DNA of 64,000 bases from Streptomyces antimycoticus (GTDB taxonomy: Bacteria > Actinomycetota > Actinomycetes > Streptomycetales > Streptomycetaceae): NCBI RefSeq assembly GCF_005405925.1, contig NZ_BJHV01000001.1, positions 2,604,001 through 2,668,000 on the forward strand, given 5' to 3'. The position numbers were made by a program, and so were the translations under genes. The notes under the pieces were generated by a model, which did not search any database, was not told the origin of the DNA, and saw only the letters and a program-made list of their open reading frames with translations. Positions 51,385 to 61,441 of the stretch are shown piece by piece; positions within the stretch are counted from its first letter, which is position 1, and the number at the start of each line of letters is the position of its first letter.

Positions 51385-52446
51385 ATGCCCTTAAGCACGA
51401 AGTCCTCGCACTCCGATACGAGTGCGCCCCGCAAACGCGTCATCCTCGCCGAACCCCGCGGTTTCTGCGCGGGTGTCCGCCGCGCCATTGCCATGGTGGA
51501 GCGGGCGCTCGAGGTATACGGCCCGCCTATTTATGTTCGAAAACAGATCGTCCACAACCACTACGTCGTCCGCCTCCTGGAGCGCAAGGGCGCACGCTTT
51601 GTGGAATCGGAATTGGACGTTCCCGAAGGGGCGGTGTGCCTCTTTTCCGCACACGGTGTCTCGCCCGCGGTCCGCGCCGGTGCGGCCGACAGGAACCTGC
51701 AGGTCATCGACGCCACCTGCCCACTGGTGGCCAAGGTCCACCAGCAGGCGCGCCGGGTGGTCAGGGACGGCCGGGTGCTGCTGCTGGTGGGGCACCAGGA
51801 ACACGAGGAAACGGAAGGCACGCGGGGGGAAGCACCACGCGAGACCCTGGTCGTCGAAACCGTCGAGGACGTCGAACGGCTGGACCTGCCCCGGGACACC
51901 CCGGTGGCCTATCTGACCCAGACCACCTTGTCGGTGGACGAGACGGCCGACATCGTCCGCGCCCTCACGCAGCGGTTCGACGACATCGTCGGCCCCGGGA
52001 CCGACACCATCTGCTACGCCAGCCAGAACCGGCAGAACGGCATCAAGTCCCTTGCCCGGCAGGCCGATCTGGTGCTGGTCGTCGGCTCGGAGAACTCCAG
52101 CAACTCCCAGCGGATGGTCGATGTCGCCCGCGAGGCCGGCACCGCCGCCCGGCTGGTCCCGGACGTCTCCCGGCTGGACGGCGGCTGGCTGGAGGGCGTG
52201 ACCACCGTCGGCGTCAGCTCCGGGGCCAGCGTCCCGGACGCCCTCGTCCACCAACTCCTCGACCGGCTGGCCGAGTTCGGCCATGACGAGGTCGAGGTCG
52301 AGTCCACGGCCGTCGAGGACGTGGTCTTCTCCATGCCCCTGCAGCTCGCCGACGGCATCCGGTCCGACGACCGGGAACGGCTCGATGACGCCTGGTCGAA
52401 GGTCCCACCGGACGCACCGGCCGGAACCCCTAGGAGGACGATGTGA
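51385..52446 (+). CDS. ispH: 4-hydroxy-3-methylbut-2-enyl diphosphate reductase
   Basis: Predicted 353-residue IspH (LytB), the last MEP-pathway enzyme, giving IPP and DMAPP from HMBPP. The three Fe-S Cys lie in EPRGFCAGVRRAI, VIDATCPLVAKVHQQ and DTICYASQNRQ; HGVSP, the substrate Glu in the GHQEHEETEGT stretch and SENSSNSQRM are present. The ATG at 51385 follows GGAG; its third codon is TTA, so bldA tRNA is needed. A copy inside a cluster, in addition to the housekeeping gene expected elsewhere, signals boosted isoprenoid supply. The stop overlaps the next GTG. Confidence 0.95.
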   Translation: MPLSTKSSHSDTSAPRKRVILAEPRGFCAGVRRAIAMVERALEVYGPPIYVRKQIVHNHYVVRLLERKGARFVESELDVPEGAVCLFSAHGVSPAVRAGAADRNLQVIDATCPLVAKVHQQARRVVRDGRVLLLVGHQEHEETEGTRGEAPRETLVVETVEDVERLDLPRDTPVAYLTQTTLSVDETADIVRALTQRFDDIVGPGTDTICYASQNRQNGIKSLARQADLVLVVGSENSSNSQRMVDVAREAGTAARLVPDVSRLDGGWLEGVTTVGVSSGASVPDALVHQLLDRLAEFGHDEVEVESTAVEDVVFSMPLQLADGIRSDDRERLDDAWSKVPPDAPAGTPRRTM

Positions 52447-53516
52447 CTGCCCATGTGATGGCGACCCCCCGCCCCGCCTCGGCCCCGGCCACCACCGCCC
52501 GCCAGGCGCTGATGAGCCTGCTGCCCCGGGTCGAGGAGCGGCTGCGCACCTTCCTGTCCGCGGAATACGACCGGTGGCACGCGCTGGACCCGCGCTCCAG
52601 CGTCCCCATCGACGGGATCGCCGACCTGGTCAATGCGGGCGGCAAGCGCATGCGCCCGGCGTTCTGCCTGAGCGGCTATCTGGCCGCCGGCGGCGATCCG
52701 GAGGACCACCGCGTCATCCCCGTCGCCGCCGCGCTGGAACTGCTCCACGCCTGCGCGCTGATCCATGACGATGTGATGGACGAGTCCCCGGTGCGCCGTG
52801 GCGCGCCGACCGTGCACACCAGCCAGGCCGCGCTGCACCGCGAGCGCGGATGGCGAGGCGCGGCGGGCCGCTACGGGGAGAACGTCGCGATCCTCGCGGG
52901 CGATCTGGCCCTGGTCTACTCCGACGAGATCATGGCCGAGGTGGAGCCCGCGGTCGCCGCCGAGTGGCACCTGCTGCGCTCGGAGCTGATCATCGGCCAG
53001 TACATGGACGTCGCGGCGTCCGTCCAGTTCGAGCCCGACCCGGAGACCTCGCGGTGGATCGCCATCGCCAAGTCCGGCCGGTACACCATCCACCGCCCGC
53101 TGGTCCTGGGCGCCGCGGTGGCCGGCCGCGCCGACGCGGCGCCGGCCTTCGAGGAGTACGGGGCCGCGCTCGGGGAGGCGTTCCAGCTGCGCGACGACCT
53201 CCTGGACGCCTTCGGGGACTCCGAGGTCACCGGCAAGCCGAGCGGTCTGGACTTCGAGCAGCACAAGATGACGCTGCTGATGGCCCTGGCCATCCAGCGC
53301 AACGCACACATCCGGGAGCTGGTGCCCGCTCGGCTGCGGGGCGCCGACCACCTGCGGGAGCTGCTGATCGAGACGGGTGTGCGCGACGACGTCGAGAAGC
53401 ACATCGACGGGCTCGTGGAGCGGGCCTGCCGCGCCATCGCCGCCGCCCCGCTGGAGCCGGAGTGGCGGGAGGAACTCGCCGCCATGGCCCACGAGGTCGC
53501 CTACCGGAACGCGTGA
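52443..53516 (+). CDS. Polyprenyl diphosphate synthase, GGPP-like
   Basis: Predicted 357-residue trans-isoprenyl diphosphate synthase. First Asp-rich motif DDVMD at 109-113, followed by [12 protein letters not shown]; second DDLLD at 251-255. The residues just before the first motif (HACALIH) are small at -4 and -5, which in this family leaves room for chains beyond C15, so C20 is the best guess; farnesyl cannot be excluded. GTG start with AGGAGG five bases upstream, overlapping the ispH stop. It supplies the prenyl donor for the UbiA-fold enzyme. Confidence 0.9.
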   Translation: MTAHVMATPRPASAPATTARQALMSLLPRVEERLRTFLSAEYDRWHALDPRSSVPIDGIADLVNAGGKRMRPAFCLSGYLAAGGDPEDHRVIPVAAALELLHACALIHDDVMDESPVRRGAPTVHTSQAALHRERGWRGAAGRYGENVAILAGDLALVYSDEIMAEVEPAVAAEWHLLRSELIIGQYMDVAASVQFEPDPETSRWIAIAKSGRYTIHRPLVLGAAVAGRADAAPAFEEYGAALGEAFQLRDDLLDAFGDSEVTGKPSGLDFEQHKMTLLMALAIQRNAHIRELVPARLRGADHLRELLIETGVRDDVEKHIDGLVERACRAIAAAPLEPEWREELAAMAHEVAYRNA

Positions 53517-53584
53517 GGACGGCCGATGCGCAGCGACAGCGACCGCACCCGGTGGCGGCACCGACGCGGAGGGAAGGAGCCCGG

Positions 53585-55482
53585 ATGACACTGCTGGAGA
53601 CCATCCACGGTCCCGCCGACATCAAGCACCTGGACGCCGGCCAACTGACCTGTCTGGCCAGTGAGATCAGGCATTTCCTCATCGACAAGGTGCTGCGGAC
53701 CGGCGGGCACCTGGGGCCCAATCTGGGCACCGTCGAACTCACCATCGCCCTGCACCGCGTCTTCGACTCCCCGCGGGACCGCATCCTGTGGGACACCGGG
53801 CACCAGGCGTACGTACACAAGATGCTCACCGGCCGCCGGGAGGGGTTCGACCGGCTCCGGCAGAAGGGCGGCCTGTCCGGCTACCCCTGCCGGGCGGAGT
53901 CCGAGCACGACACCATCGAGAACAGCCACGCTTCCACCGTCCTGTCCTACGCGGACGGCCTGGCCAAGGGGTTCCGGCTGCGCGGCGAAAGCGACCGCGC
54001 GGTGGTGGCCGTCATCGGGGACGGGGCGCTGACCGGCGGCATGGCCTGGGAGGCGCTGAACAACATCTCGGGCGCCCCGGACCGTCCCGTCGTCATCGTG
54101 GTGAATGACAACGGCCGTTCCTACGCACCGACCACGGGCGGCCTCGCCACCTATCTGGCCGGCCTGCGCACCTCCCCGACTACGAGCGGTTCCTGGAGTG
54201 GTCCAAGCACCGGCTGCGGCAGACCCCCAAGCTCTACGAGGCGCTGCACGCGGTCAAGACGGGGCTCAAGGACATGCTCGCCCCGCAGGGACTCTTCGCC
54301 GACCTGGGCCTGAAGTACCTCGGGCCGGTCGACGGACACGACATCGCGGCGGTGGAGGCCGCCCTGCGGCAGGCCGCGGGGTTCGGCGGGCCGGTCGTGG
54401 TGCACTGTCTGACCCGTAAAGGCCACGGCTACCGGCGCGCGGAGGCCGACGAGCACGACCACCACCACGCGGTCGCCGCCGGCGACCCCGCGACCGGCGA
54501 ACCGCTGGGCTCCCCCGGCCCGTCCTGGACCTCGGTCTTCGGCGCGGAGCTGGTCGAGATCGGCCGTGAGCGCCCCGAGGTGGTGGCGGTGACGGCGGCG
54601 ATGCTGCGGCCCACGGGGCTCGCGGCGTACGCCGAGGAGTTCCCCGACCGGGTCTTCGACGTCGGCATCGCCGAACAGCACGCGGTCACCTCGGCCGCCG
54701 GGCTCGCCATGGCCGGGATGGTGCCGGTGGTGGCCGTGTACTCCACGTTCCTGGGCCGCGGCTTCGACCAGCTGCTGATGGACGTGGCGATGCACTCCTG
54801 TCCCGTGGTGTTCGTCCTCGACCGGGCCGGGGTCACCGGCGACGACGGGGCCTCACACAACGGCATGTGGGATCTGTCGGTGCTCGGGATCGTGCCCGGC
54901 CTCAGGATCGCGGCGCCCCGCGACGGGGCCACGTTGCGCGGCGCGCTGCGCGAGGCGGTGGCGGTCACCGACGGCCCCAGCGCCATCCGGTTCCCCAAGG
55001 GGCCGGTGGGGCCCGACATCCCCGCCGTCGACCAGCACGACGGCATCGATGTGCTGCACCGCTCCCCGGGTGACGACGTCCTGCTGGTGTCCGTGGGCGC
55101 CATGGCCGCGGCGGCCTGCGAGGCGGCGCGCCGGCTCACCGAGGAGGGCCTGGGCGTCACGGTGGTGGATCCCGGCTGGATCAAACCGGTCAGCCCGTCC
55201 CTGATCAAGCTGGCGGAGCAGTACCGGCTCGTCGTCACCGTCGAGGACAACCTGCGCGTCGGGGGCTACGGCTCCCTGCTCGCCCAGGAGTTGCGCGACG
55301 CCGGTGTCCCGGCCCCGGTGTCCGGTTTCGGGATTCCGCAGCGCTTCCTGGACCACGGCAAACGCGCCGAGATCCTCGCCGATTGCGGCCTGGGCCCCGA
55401 AGACCTGGCCCGTTCCATCCGGTCGCGGATCGCGGCCGACCGTGCGCCGGGTGTCCGGGCGCTCAAGGAGGATTCCCGATGA
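53585..55482 (+). CDS. dxs: 1-deoxy-D-xylulose-5-phosphate synthase, one apparent frameshift
   Basis: About 632 residues when one C is restored in the run 54174-54177 (RTSP joins [20 protein letters not shown]). ThDP features: [36 protein letters not shown] and [15 protein letters not shown]; then [20 protein letters not shown] and HDGVTGD-like [19 protein letters not shown]. Catalyses the first, flux-controlling MEP step from pyruvate and glyceraldehyde 3-phosphate. Everything outside the run is intact, so the break is probably a base-calling error. Overlaps ispG by ATGA. Confidence 0.92.
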
Positions 55483-56630
55483 CCGTCGATCTCGGCCTGC
55501 CCGCCGCGCCGCCACCGGTGCTCGGCAAACGCCGCGTCACCCGTCAGCTCGGCGTGGGCGCGGTGGGGGTCGGCAGTGACTTCCCCGTCTCCGTACAGTC
55601 CATGACGACCACCGTCACCGCCGATGTCAACGCCACCCTGCAGCAGATCGCCGAGCTGACCGCGACGGGCTGTGACATCGTCCGGGTGGCCTGCCCCAGC
55701 CAGGACGACGCCGACGCCCTGCCGCAGATCGCCCGCAAGTCCAAGATTCCGGTGATCGCCGACATCCACTTCCAGCCCAAGTACGTGTTCGCCGCCATCG
55801 AGGCGGGATGTGCGGCGGTGCGGGTGAACCCGGGGAACATCAAGAAGTTCGACGACAAGGTCAAGGAGATCGCCCGGGCGGCGAAGGACCACGGCACCCC
55901 GATCCGTATCGGGGTGAACGCCGGCTCGCTGGACGCGCGGCTGATGGCCAAGCACGGCAAGGCCACCCCCGAGGCGCTGGTGGAATCGGCGCTGTGGGAG
56001 GCGGAGCTCTTCGCCGAGCACGACTTCCACGACCTGAAGATCTCGGTGAAGCACAACGATCCGGTGGTCATGGTGCGCGCCTATGAGCTGCTCGCCGAGT
56101 CCTGCGACTATCCGCTGCACCTGGGGGTGACCGAGGCGGGCCCCGCGTTCCAGGGCACCATCAAGTCCGCGGTGGCCTTCGGCGCGCTGCTGCGGCAGGG
56201 CATCGGCGACACCATCCGGGTGTCGCTGTCGGCGCCTCCGATGGAGGAGGTGAAGGTCGGCACGCAGATCCTGCAGTCGCTCAATCTGCGGCCGCGCAAG
56301 CTGGAGATCGTCTCCTGTCCCTCCTGCGGCCGGGCCCAGGTGGATGTGTACAAGCTGGCCGACCAGGTCACCGCGGGGCTCGAGGGCATGGAAGTGCCGC
56401 TGCGGGTCGCGGTGATGGGGTGTGTGGTCAACGGCCCCGGCGAGGCCCGGGAGGCCGATCTCGGTGTCGCCTCGGGCAATGGCAAGGGCCAGATCTTCGT
56501 CAAGGGGAAGGTCATCAAGACCGTCCCCGAAAGCAAGATCGTGGAGACCCTCATCGAGGAGGCCATGCGCCTGGCCGAGGAGGCCGGCCCGCAGGGCGCC
56601 GCCGAGTCCCCCACCGTCAGCATGCTGTGA
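55479..56630 (+). CDS. ispG: 4-hydroxy-3-methylbut-2-enyl diphosphate synthase (flavodoxin)
   Basis: Predicted 383-residue IspG (GcpE). TIM-barrel part: [20 protein letters not shown] and [20 protein letters not shown]. The Fe-S domain has [20 protein letters not shown] and [20 protein letters not shown] with the three Cys. Converts MEcPP to HMBPP, the substrate of the IspH encoded upstream. AAGGAGG six bases before ATG; the start overlaps the dxs stop. Confidence 0.96.
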   Translation: MTVDLGLPAAPPPVLGKRRVTRQLGVGAVGVGSDFPVSVQSMTTTVTADVNATLQQIAELTATGCDIVRVACPSQDDADALPQIARKSKIPVIADIHFQPKYVFAAIEAGCAAVRVNPGNIKKFDDKVKEIARAAKDHGTPIRIGVNAGSLDARLMAKHGKATPEALVESALWEAELFAEHDFHDLKISVKHNDPVVMVRAYELLAESCDYPLHLGVTEAGPAFQGTIKSAVAFGALLRQGIGDTIRVSLSAPPMEEVKVGTQILQSLNLRPRKLEIVSCPSCGRAQVDVYKLADQVTAGLEGMEVPLRVAVMGCVVNGPGEAREADLGVASGNGKGQIFVKGKVIKTVPESKIVETLIEEAMRLAEEAGPQGAAESPTVSML

Positions 56631-56641
56631 GGGGGACATCC

Positions 56642-57850
56642 GTGAAACGCCTGAACACGCAGGTCGCGATCGTCGGGGCGGGACCCGGCGGACTGCTGCT
56701 CTCCCATCTGCTCCAGCGGTCCGGCGTGGACTCGATCGTGCTGGAGCGGCGGAGCCGGGAGTACGTGGAGAAGCGGGTGCGGGCCGGGTTGCTGGAGGGC
56801 GGCACCGTGGACTTCCTGCGCGAGGCCGGTCTGGCGGACCGGCTGGAGCGCGAGGGACTGGTCCACGAGGGCTTCGTCTTCCGGTTCGGCTCGCGCGCCC
56901 ACCGGATGCCCTTCACCGAGCTGACCGGCCGGACCGTCCACATGTACGGCCAGCAGGAGCTGGTGAAGGACCTGATCGGGGCCAGGACGGCGGCCGGGGC
57001 GCGGCTGTGGTTCGACGTCCCCGATGCCGAACCGATGGGTCTGGACACGGACACGCCGACCGTGCGGTGCACGGTGGCGGGCGAACCGGTGGAGATCGGC
57101 TGCGACTTCGTCGCGGGCTGCGACGGATTCCACGGGGTCTCCCGCCGGTCCGTGCCACCCGGAACGTTCTCCACCTACGAGCGCACCTATCCCTACGCCT
57201 GGCTCGGCGTGCTGGCCGAGGCCCCGCCCGCCGCCGAGGAGCTGATCTACGCGGTGCACAGCCGGGGCTTCGCGCTGCACAGCATGCGCTCGCCTTCGGT
57301 GAGCCGGCTCTATCTGCAGGTGGAGGCCGGTGAGCGGGTGGAGAACTGGCCCGATGAGCGGATCTGGAAGGAGCTGCACACCCGGCTGGACATCGACGGC
57401 GCCCCCGAACTGGCCGAGGGGCCGGTCCTGGAGAAGAGCTGTGTGGCGCTCCGCGGCTTCGTCACCGAGCCGATGAGTTACGGGCGGCTGTTCCTGGCCG
57501 GTGACGCCGCGCATATCGTGCCGCCGACCGCGGCCAAGGGGCTCAACCTCGCCGTGGCGGACATCAAGGTGCTCGCCACGGCCTTCGGGGAGTTCTACAC
57601 GAGCGGCGACCGCACCGCGCTGGACGGCTATTCGGCCGCCTGTCTGCCCGGGGTCTGGCAGGCACAGGAGTTCTCCGACTGGATGTCGGGACTGCTGCAC
57701 CGGCCCCCGGAGGGACGGGTGTTCGACGGGCGGCTGCAGGACGCCCGGCTCGAGGCCGTGGTGAACTCCCCCGCCGCGGCGCGGAGGTTCGCCGAGAACT
57801 ATGTGGGCCTGGCGCGGGAGCGGACCCCGGCCCGGGGAGGCCGTCCATGA
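56642..57850 (+). CDS. PobA-type aromatic hydroxylase (4-hydroxybenzoate/4-aminobenzoate)
   Basis: Predicted 402-residue class A flavin monooxygenase, closely similar along its whole length to p-hydroxybenzoate hydroxylase. FAD motif VAIVGAGPGGLLLSHLLQRS, later GRLFLAGDAAHIVPPTAAKG. With a constant +2 offset the substrate residues of PobA are all kept: Tyr203 (Y201), Ser214 (S212), Arg216 (R214), Tyr224 (Y222), Pro295 (P293) and Tyr387 (Y385). It should therefore bind a free benzoate with a para donor and hydroxylate the meta position. Given pabAB nearby, 4-aminobenzoate to 4-amino-3-hydroxybenzoate is the inferred reaction. GTG start with GAGGGGG; ATGA overlap with the next gene. Confidence 0.9.
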   Translation: MKRLNTQVAIVGAGPGGLLLSHLLQRSGVDSIVLERRSREYVEKRVRAGLLEGGTVDFLREAGLADRLEREGLVHEGFVFRFGSRAHRMPFTELTGRTVHMYGQQELVKDLIGARTAAGARLWFDVPDAEPMGLDTDTPTVRCTVAGEPVEIGCDFVAGCDGFHGVSRRSVPPGTFSTYERTYPYAWLGVLAEAPPAAEELIYAVHSRGFALHSMRSPSVSRLYLQVEAGERVENWPDERIWKELHTRLDIDGAPELAEGPVLEKSCVALRGFVTEPMSYGRLFLAGDAAHIVPPTAAKGLNLAVADIKVLATAFGEFYTSGDRTALDGYSAACLPGVWQAQEFSDWMSGLLHRPPEGRVFDGRLQDARLEAVVNSPAAARRFAENYVGLARERTPARGGRP

Positions 57851-58815
57851 CCTCACTGACCAGCGGCAGCCGCAGGACGGCGCGCACCCGCGGCGGCGGG
57901 GACGTGGCGCGCGGTCTGTTCCGGCTGTCGAAGATCTTCGTGTACCAGAACTACTTCGGCTGGGGCATGGCGTGGCTGACCCTGAGCCCGCAGACGCGCG
58001 ACCGCCCGGGGACCACCGCCGCCATGCTGTTGTTCCTGCTCGGCTCCATGGGCATCGTCACCTGCACCTGCGCCACCGACGACCTGGTCGGCTTCCGCAA
58101 CGGCAGCGACGCCCGCAACTACAAGGCCGGTGACACCAAGCGCGATATCCGTGGCAAACCGCTGCTCAGCGGGGCGGTCACCGAGCGCGAGGCGGTGCGG
58201 TTCATCGCCTGCGCGGCCTCGGTCGCGGTGCTCGCGGGGATCGGCGCGTTCTGGGCGCTGGACTGGCGGGCTCCGGCGGTGGCGTACGTCCTCTACGGGG
58301 TCGGGTTCTTCTTCAGCGTGCAGTACTCGGCCGGGCTGCGGCTGAGCTACCACCGGGGCGGTGCGGAGACGCTGCTGTGCCTGGCCACCACCGCCGGGCT
58401 GCTGGCCCCCTATCTGGCGGTGGAGCGGCACTGGTCCTCTCCCGCAGTGCTGGTGGGGCTGTTGCTGGGGCTCTGGCTGGTCATGGTGAGCAGCTACTCC
58501 AACGTCAACGACGCCGACGGAGACCGCTCGGTGGGCCGCAGAACGCTGGCCGCCTCGACCGGGCCGCGGGTCTACAAGACCGCCATGGTCGTCTTCGTCC
58601 TGGTGTCCGCCACGCTGATCGGCGTCCTGGCCCTCGCCACGCCGTGGCCGTGGTGGACCCTGCTGACTCTGCTGCCCGCCACCCTCCTCCATACGGCCCA
58701 GCTGCGCGAGGGCCCGGTGCGGGGGCGCTGGCTGACCGCCCGCAAGCTCGGGCTGTACGGCTACGACCTGGGCTTTCTGGGTCTGCTGGCGCCCGCGCTG
58801 TTCCTTTTGACCTAG
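57847..58815 (+). CDS. UbiA/MenA-fold membrane prenyltransferase
   Basis: Predicted 322-residue membrane protein with eight to nine helices. The first Asp-rich site is unusual, TDDLVGFRNGSD (77-88), and the second is MenA-like, SNVNDADGDRSVGRRTL (about 218-234). These bind the Mg-prenyl diphosphate. It should attach the polyprenyl chain to the aromatic ring of the aminobenzoate-derived acceptor. ATGA overlap with the hydroxylase implies coupled synthesis. The changed first motif may reflect an uncommon acceptor. Confidence 0.9.
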   Translation: MTSLTSGSRRTARTRGGGDVARGLFRLSKIFVYQNYFGWGMAWLTLSPQTRDRPGTTAAMLLFLLGSMGIVTCTCATDDLVGFRNGSDARNYKAGDTKRDIRGKPLLSGAVTEREAVRFIACAASVAVLAGIGAFWALDWRAPAVAYVLYGVGFFFSVQYSAGLRLSYHRGGAETLLCLATTAGLLAPYLAVERHWSSPAVLVGLLLGLWLVMVSSYSNVNDADGDRSVGRRTLAASTGPRVYKTAMVVFVLVSATLIGVLALATPWPWWTLLTLLPATLLHTAQLREGPVRGRWLTARKLGLYGYDLGFLGLLAPALFLLT

Positions 58816-58816
58816 C

Positions 58817-58852
58817 CGTTCGTTCGGTCCCAGTCGTTCGTTCGGTCCCAGT
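58817..58852. repeat. Two-copy 18-bp tandem repeat
   Basis: CGTTCGTTCGGTCCCAGT at 58817-58834 and 58835-58852, followed by the first four bases of a third copy, in the gap before the AMP-ligase gene. Confidence 0.88.
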
Positions 58853-58884
58853 CGTTTCGCACCCCCTAGACGAGGAGATGAGGC

Positions 58885-60503
58885 ATGGCGGCGCGTTCCC
58901 AACGGCCCGTCAACGTCGGCCGGTTGTTCCACTGGGCCGCCGAGCGGGGCAGGCCGACGGTCATGCACCTGGACCGGCCCTTCGACATCGCCCCCGATGC
59001 CGGCACTCGCTTCGATGTGCCCGCCCTGGCGGCGACGGTGGAGGACGCCGCGAGCTGGCTCCACGGGGCGGGGCTGCGCCACGGCGACCGGCTCGCCATC
59101 GTCAAGGAGAACCACTACGACTTCATCCTGCTCGCCGCGGCCGCCGCCCGGCTCGGGGCGCTGCCGGTGATGATCGCGCCCATCAGGTCGACCGCGCATA
59201 TCCGCACCCTGCTCACCAGGATCTCCCCGAAGGTGCTGGTGATGGGCACGACGGTGCTGGAGCGGATGACCGCCGCCGGTATCGCGCCGGACGATCCCGG
59301 GATGACCCTGGTGGCCGTCGGCGCCGACCGCTCGGGGCTGCCCCGCGGAACGCTGCGGATCGACGATGTGCGCGACGGCTCCCGGCCGCCGGTGCGGTTC
59401 CGCGGCCTCCATGAACCCATGCTGGTCACCCACACCTCGGGCACCACGGGCGTGCCGAAGCTGGTGGTGCACTCGCCTGCCACCACCCTGGCGGCCGTGC
59501 CGTTCCGCATCGAGTCCTACCGGCTGCCGCTCATGACCTCCCGTCCGGTGGACGTGGTGGCCAGCGGGATCTCCTTCGCCCACAACCGCAATCTGTCCTG
59601 GACCAACGGGACGCTCTTCCGCGGGCCGCGGAAGATGGTGATCCTCTCCGATCCGGCGCTGGACAGTGTGGCTCGCATGCTGGCCGCGCACCCTCCCACC
59701 TCGCTGGAGGCATGTCCGAACGTCTTCCAGTACTGGGAGGAGCTGGCCGACACCCGGCCCGAGCTGTTCGCGGGCGTACGGCGCTACATCAGCACCTTCG
59801 ACGCGGTGCACCCGAGGACGGTCCGCAAGTTCCTCGGCGCCTCCCGGGCCCGGCTCCCGCTGTGGGCCTGGGGCGTGGGGCAGTCGGAGATCGCGGGCAT
59901 CGCCGCCGGGGTGGCCACCCGCTCCATGGTCCGCCCGGACAGGCCACGGGCGCATGACGCCACCAACGTCGGGTTCCCGCCCCTGGTCCGGGTCAAGGTC
60001 GTGGACCCGGAGACCGGCCGCAAACGGCCCCGGGGAAAAGCGGGGCTGCTGATGGTCAGGACCAAGTCGCGGTGTCTGACCTACCTGGGCGAGGACGACC
60101 GGCACCGCGCCAAGGACCGGGGCCGCTGGTGGAACACCGGCGACCTGGGCGAGTACGCGGGCTACGGTCGAATCCGGCTGATCGACCGCGAGGTCGACAT
60201 GATCCCCGGGATGAGCTGCATCGAGCTGGAGTCCACCCTGCTCGACCGGCTGGACCGGGCCTCCGAGGTGATCGTGCTGGGGGTCCCCGGGCAGCTCCCG
60301 ATCCCGGTGCTGTGCATGCGCGACGACGCCCTCGACCCCCAGGAGTGGGACCGGGCCTGCCGGGGCCTGCCCGAGCTGGACAAGCCACGGCTCGTCCCCT
60401 GGGACGAGATGCCGCGCACCGCCACTTGGAAGGTGCGCCGGGGGAGCTGCGCGAACAGCTACTGGGCTCCAGCGACACCTATGGCACCGGGCAGTGGACC
60501 TGA
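58885..60503 (+). CDS. AMP-forming acyl/aryl-CoA ligase-like enzyme, one apparent frameshift
   Basis: About 540 residues. The ANL core is complete: LVTHTSGTTGVPKLVVHSP, AWGVGQSEIAGIAAGV, NTGDLGEYAGYGRIRLIDRE. At the end the catalytic Lys region reads PRTATWKVRR; restoring one G in the run 60440-60444 continues GELREQLLGSSDTYGTGQWT and stops at 60503. Without the repair a 35-residue His/Thr-rich nonsense tail follows to 60582. It may activate the benzoate carboxylate as acyl-AMP or CoA thioester for reduction, amidation or conjugation. The start follows GAGGAG. Confidence 0.85.
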
Positions 60504-60588
60504 CCCTCGGCACACCACGCCGCACCACGCAACGCCACGCAATAGCAACGAGACGACCGTATCCACCGTGAACGAGGGGTAATTAGCC

Positions 60589-61344
60589 GTGTGGTTCCCG
60601 CCCGCTCTCTTCGATCTCCCGGACATCGCTCCGGTGACCCTGCCGGAGGCGGACCGGCCGAGTTGGCTGTTCTGGATCCTGATGGGCCCGTGCGCGTCCG
60701 GTTGGCTGGTGGCCTACGGGCTCGCCATCTACCGCGCCAAACTGGACAAGCGGGTGGGGATTCCCGTCTTCGTGGTCGAGGTCAACCTCGCCTGGGAGTT
60801 CACCCTCTCCCTGATCCTGGACCAGGCCGATGTGCAGCGCCCGATCAATCTCAGCTGGTTCCTGGTCGACTGCTTCATCCTCCGGCAGACGCTGCGCTAC
60901 GGGTGGAAGGACTACCCGTCGATGAGCCGGCGGACCTTCCGGTGGATGGTCTTCGGCGTCATCGCGTGGTCCGCGGTCTTCCACATCATGACGACCTATG
61001 AGCTCAAGGACGCCACCGGCATCTACACCGGCACCGGGCTGAACGTGTTCCTGAGCCTGTCCTTCATCTTCATGCTGGGCCGCCGCGGATCCTCGCTCGG
61101 GCAGTCGATGTACGTGGCACTCGCCAAGGGCATCGGATCGTTCTTCGCGGGGTGGACGGTGCTGGTGATGTACCCGGGCCACCACCTGTTCATCTTCCTC
61201 TTCCTGACCGTCTGGACCATCGACGCGACCTACTGCGTGCTGCTGTACCGGAAGGTCCGCGAGGAGGGCCGCTCGCCGTGGGCCTGGAACCGGGGTCCGG
61301 CCGAGGTTCCCGACGACCCCGGCGTTCTGACAGCCGTTCGGTGA
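60589..61344 (+). CDS. Small integral-membrane terpene cyclase candidate (Pyr4/PaxB/XiaE-like)
   Basis: Predicted 251-residue protein with about seven membrane helices and no soluble domain. VEVNLAWEFTLSLI (Glu70) resembles the NxxWEF helix of fungal Pyr4/PaxB meroterpenoid cyclases, and VWTIDATYCVLLY (Asp212) matches their late helix with the essential Asp. Size, helix count and placement of the two acids agree with that family, whose bacterial members act in indole-sesquiterpene clusters. Inferred role: protonation-driven cyclisation of the prenyl chain after prenyl transfer. GTG start, GAGGGG 12 bases upstream. Similarity was judged by eye, so confidence is moderate. Confidence 0.7.
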   Translation: MWFPPALFDLPDIAPVTLPEADRPSWLFWILMGPCASGWLVAYGLAIYRAKLDKRVGIPVFVVEVNLAWEFTLSLILDQADVQRPINLSWFLVDCFILRQTLRYGWKDYPSMSRRTFRWMVFGVIAWSAVFHIMTTYELKDATGIYTGTGLNVFLSLSFIFMLGRRGSSLGQSMYVALAKGIGSFFAGWTVLVMYPGHHLFIFLFLTVWTIDATYCVLLYRKVREEGRSPWAWNRGPAEVPDDPGVLTAVR

Positions 61345-61441
61345 ACGACGCGGCCCGCCGATGTCACATCCGGGCGGGGCTGGGCGTCTGGGATGCCGAG
61401 ACGGAAATCCAGACGCCGTGCGCTTGAGGAAGGAAGAGGGA

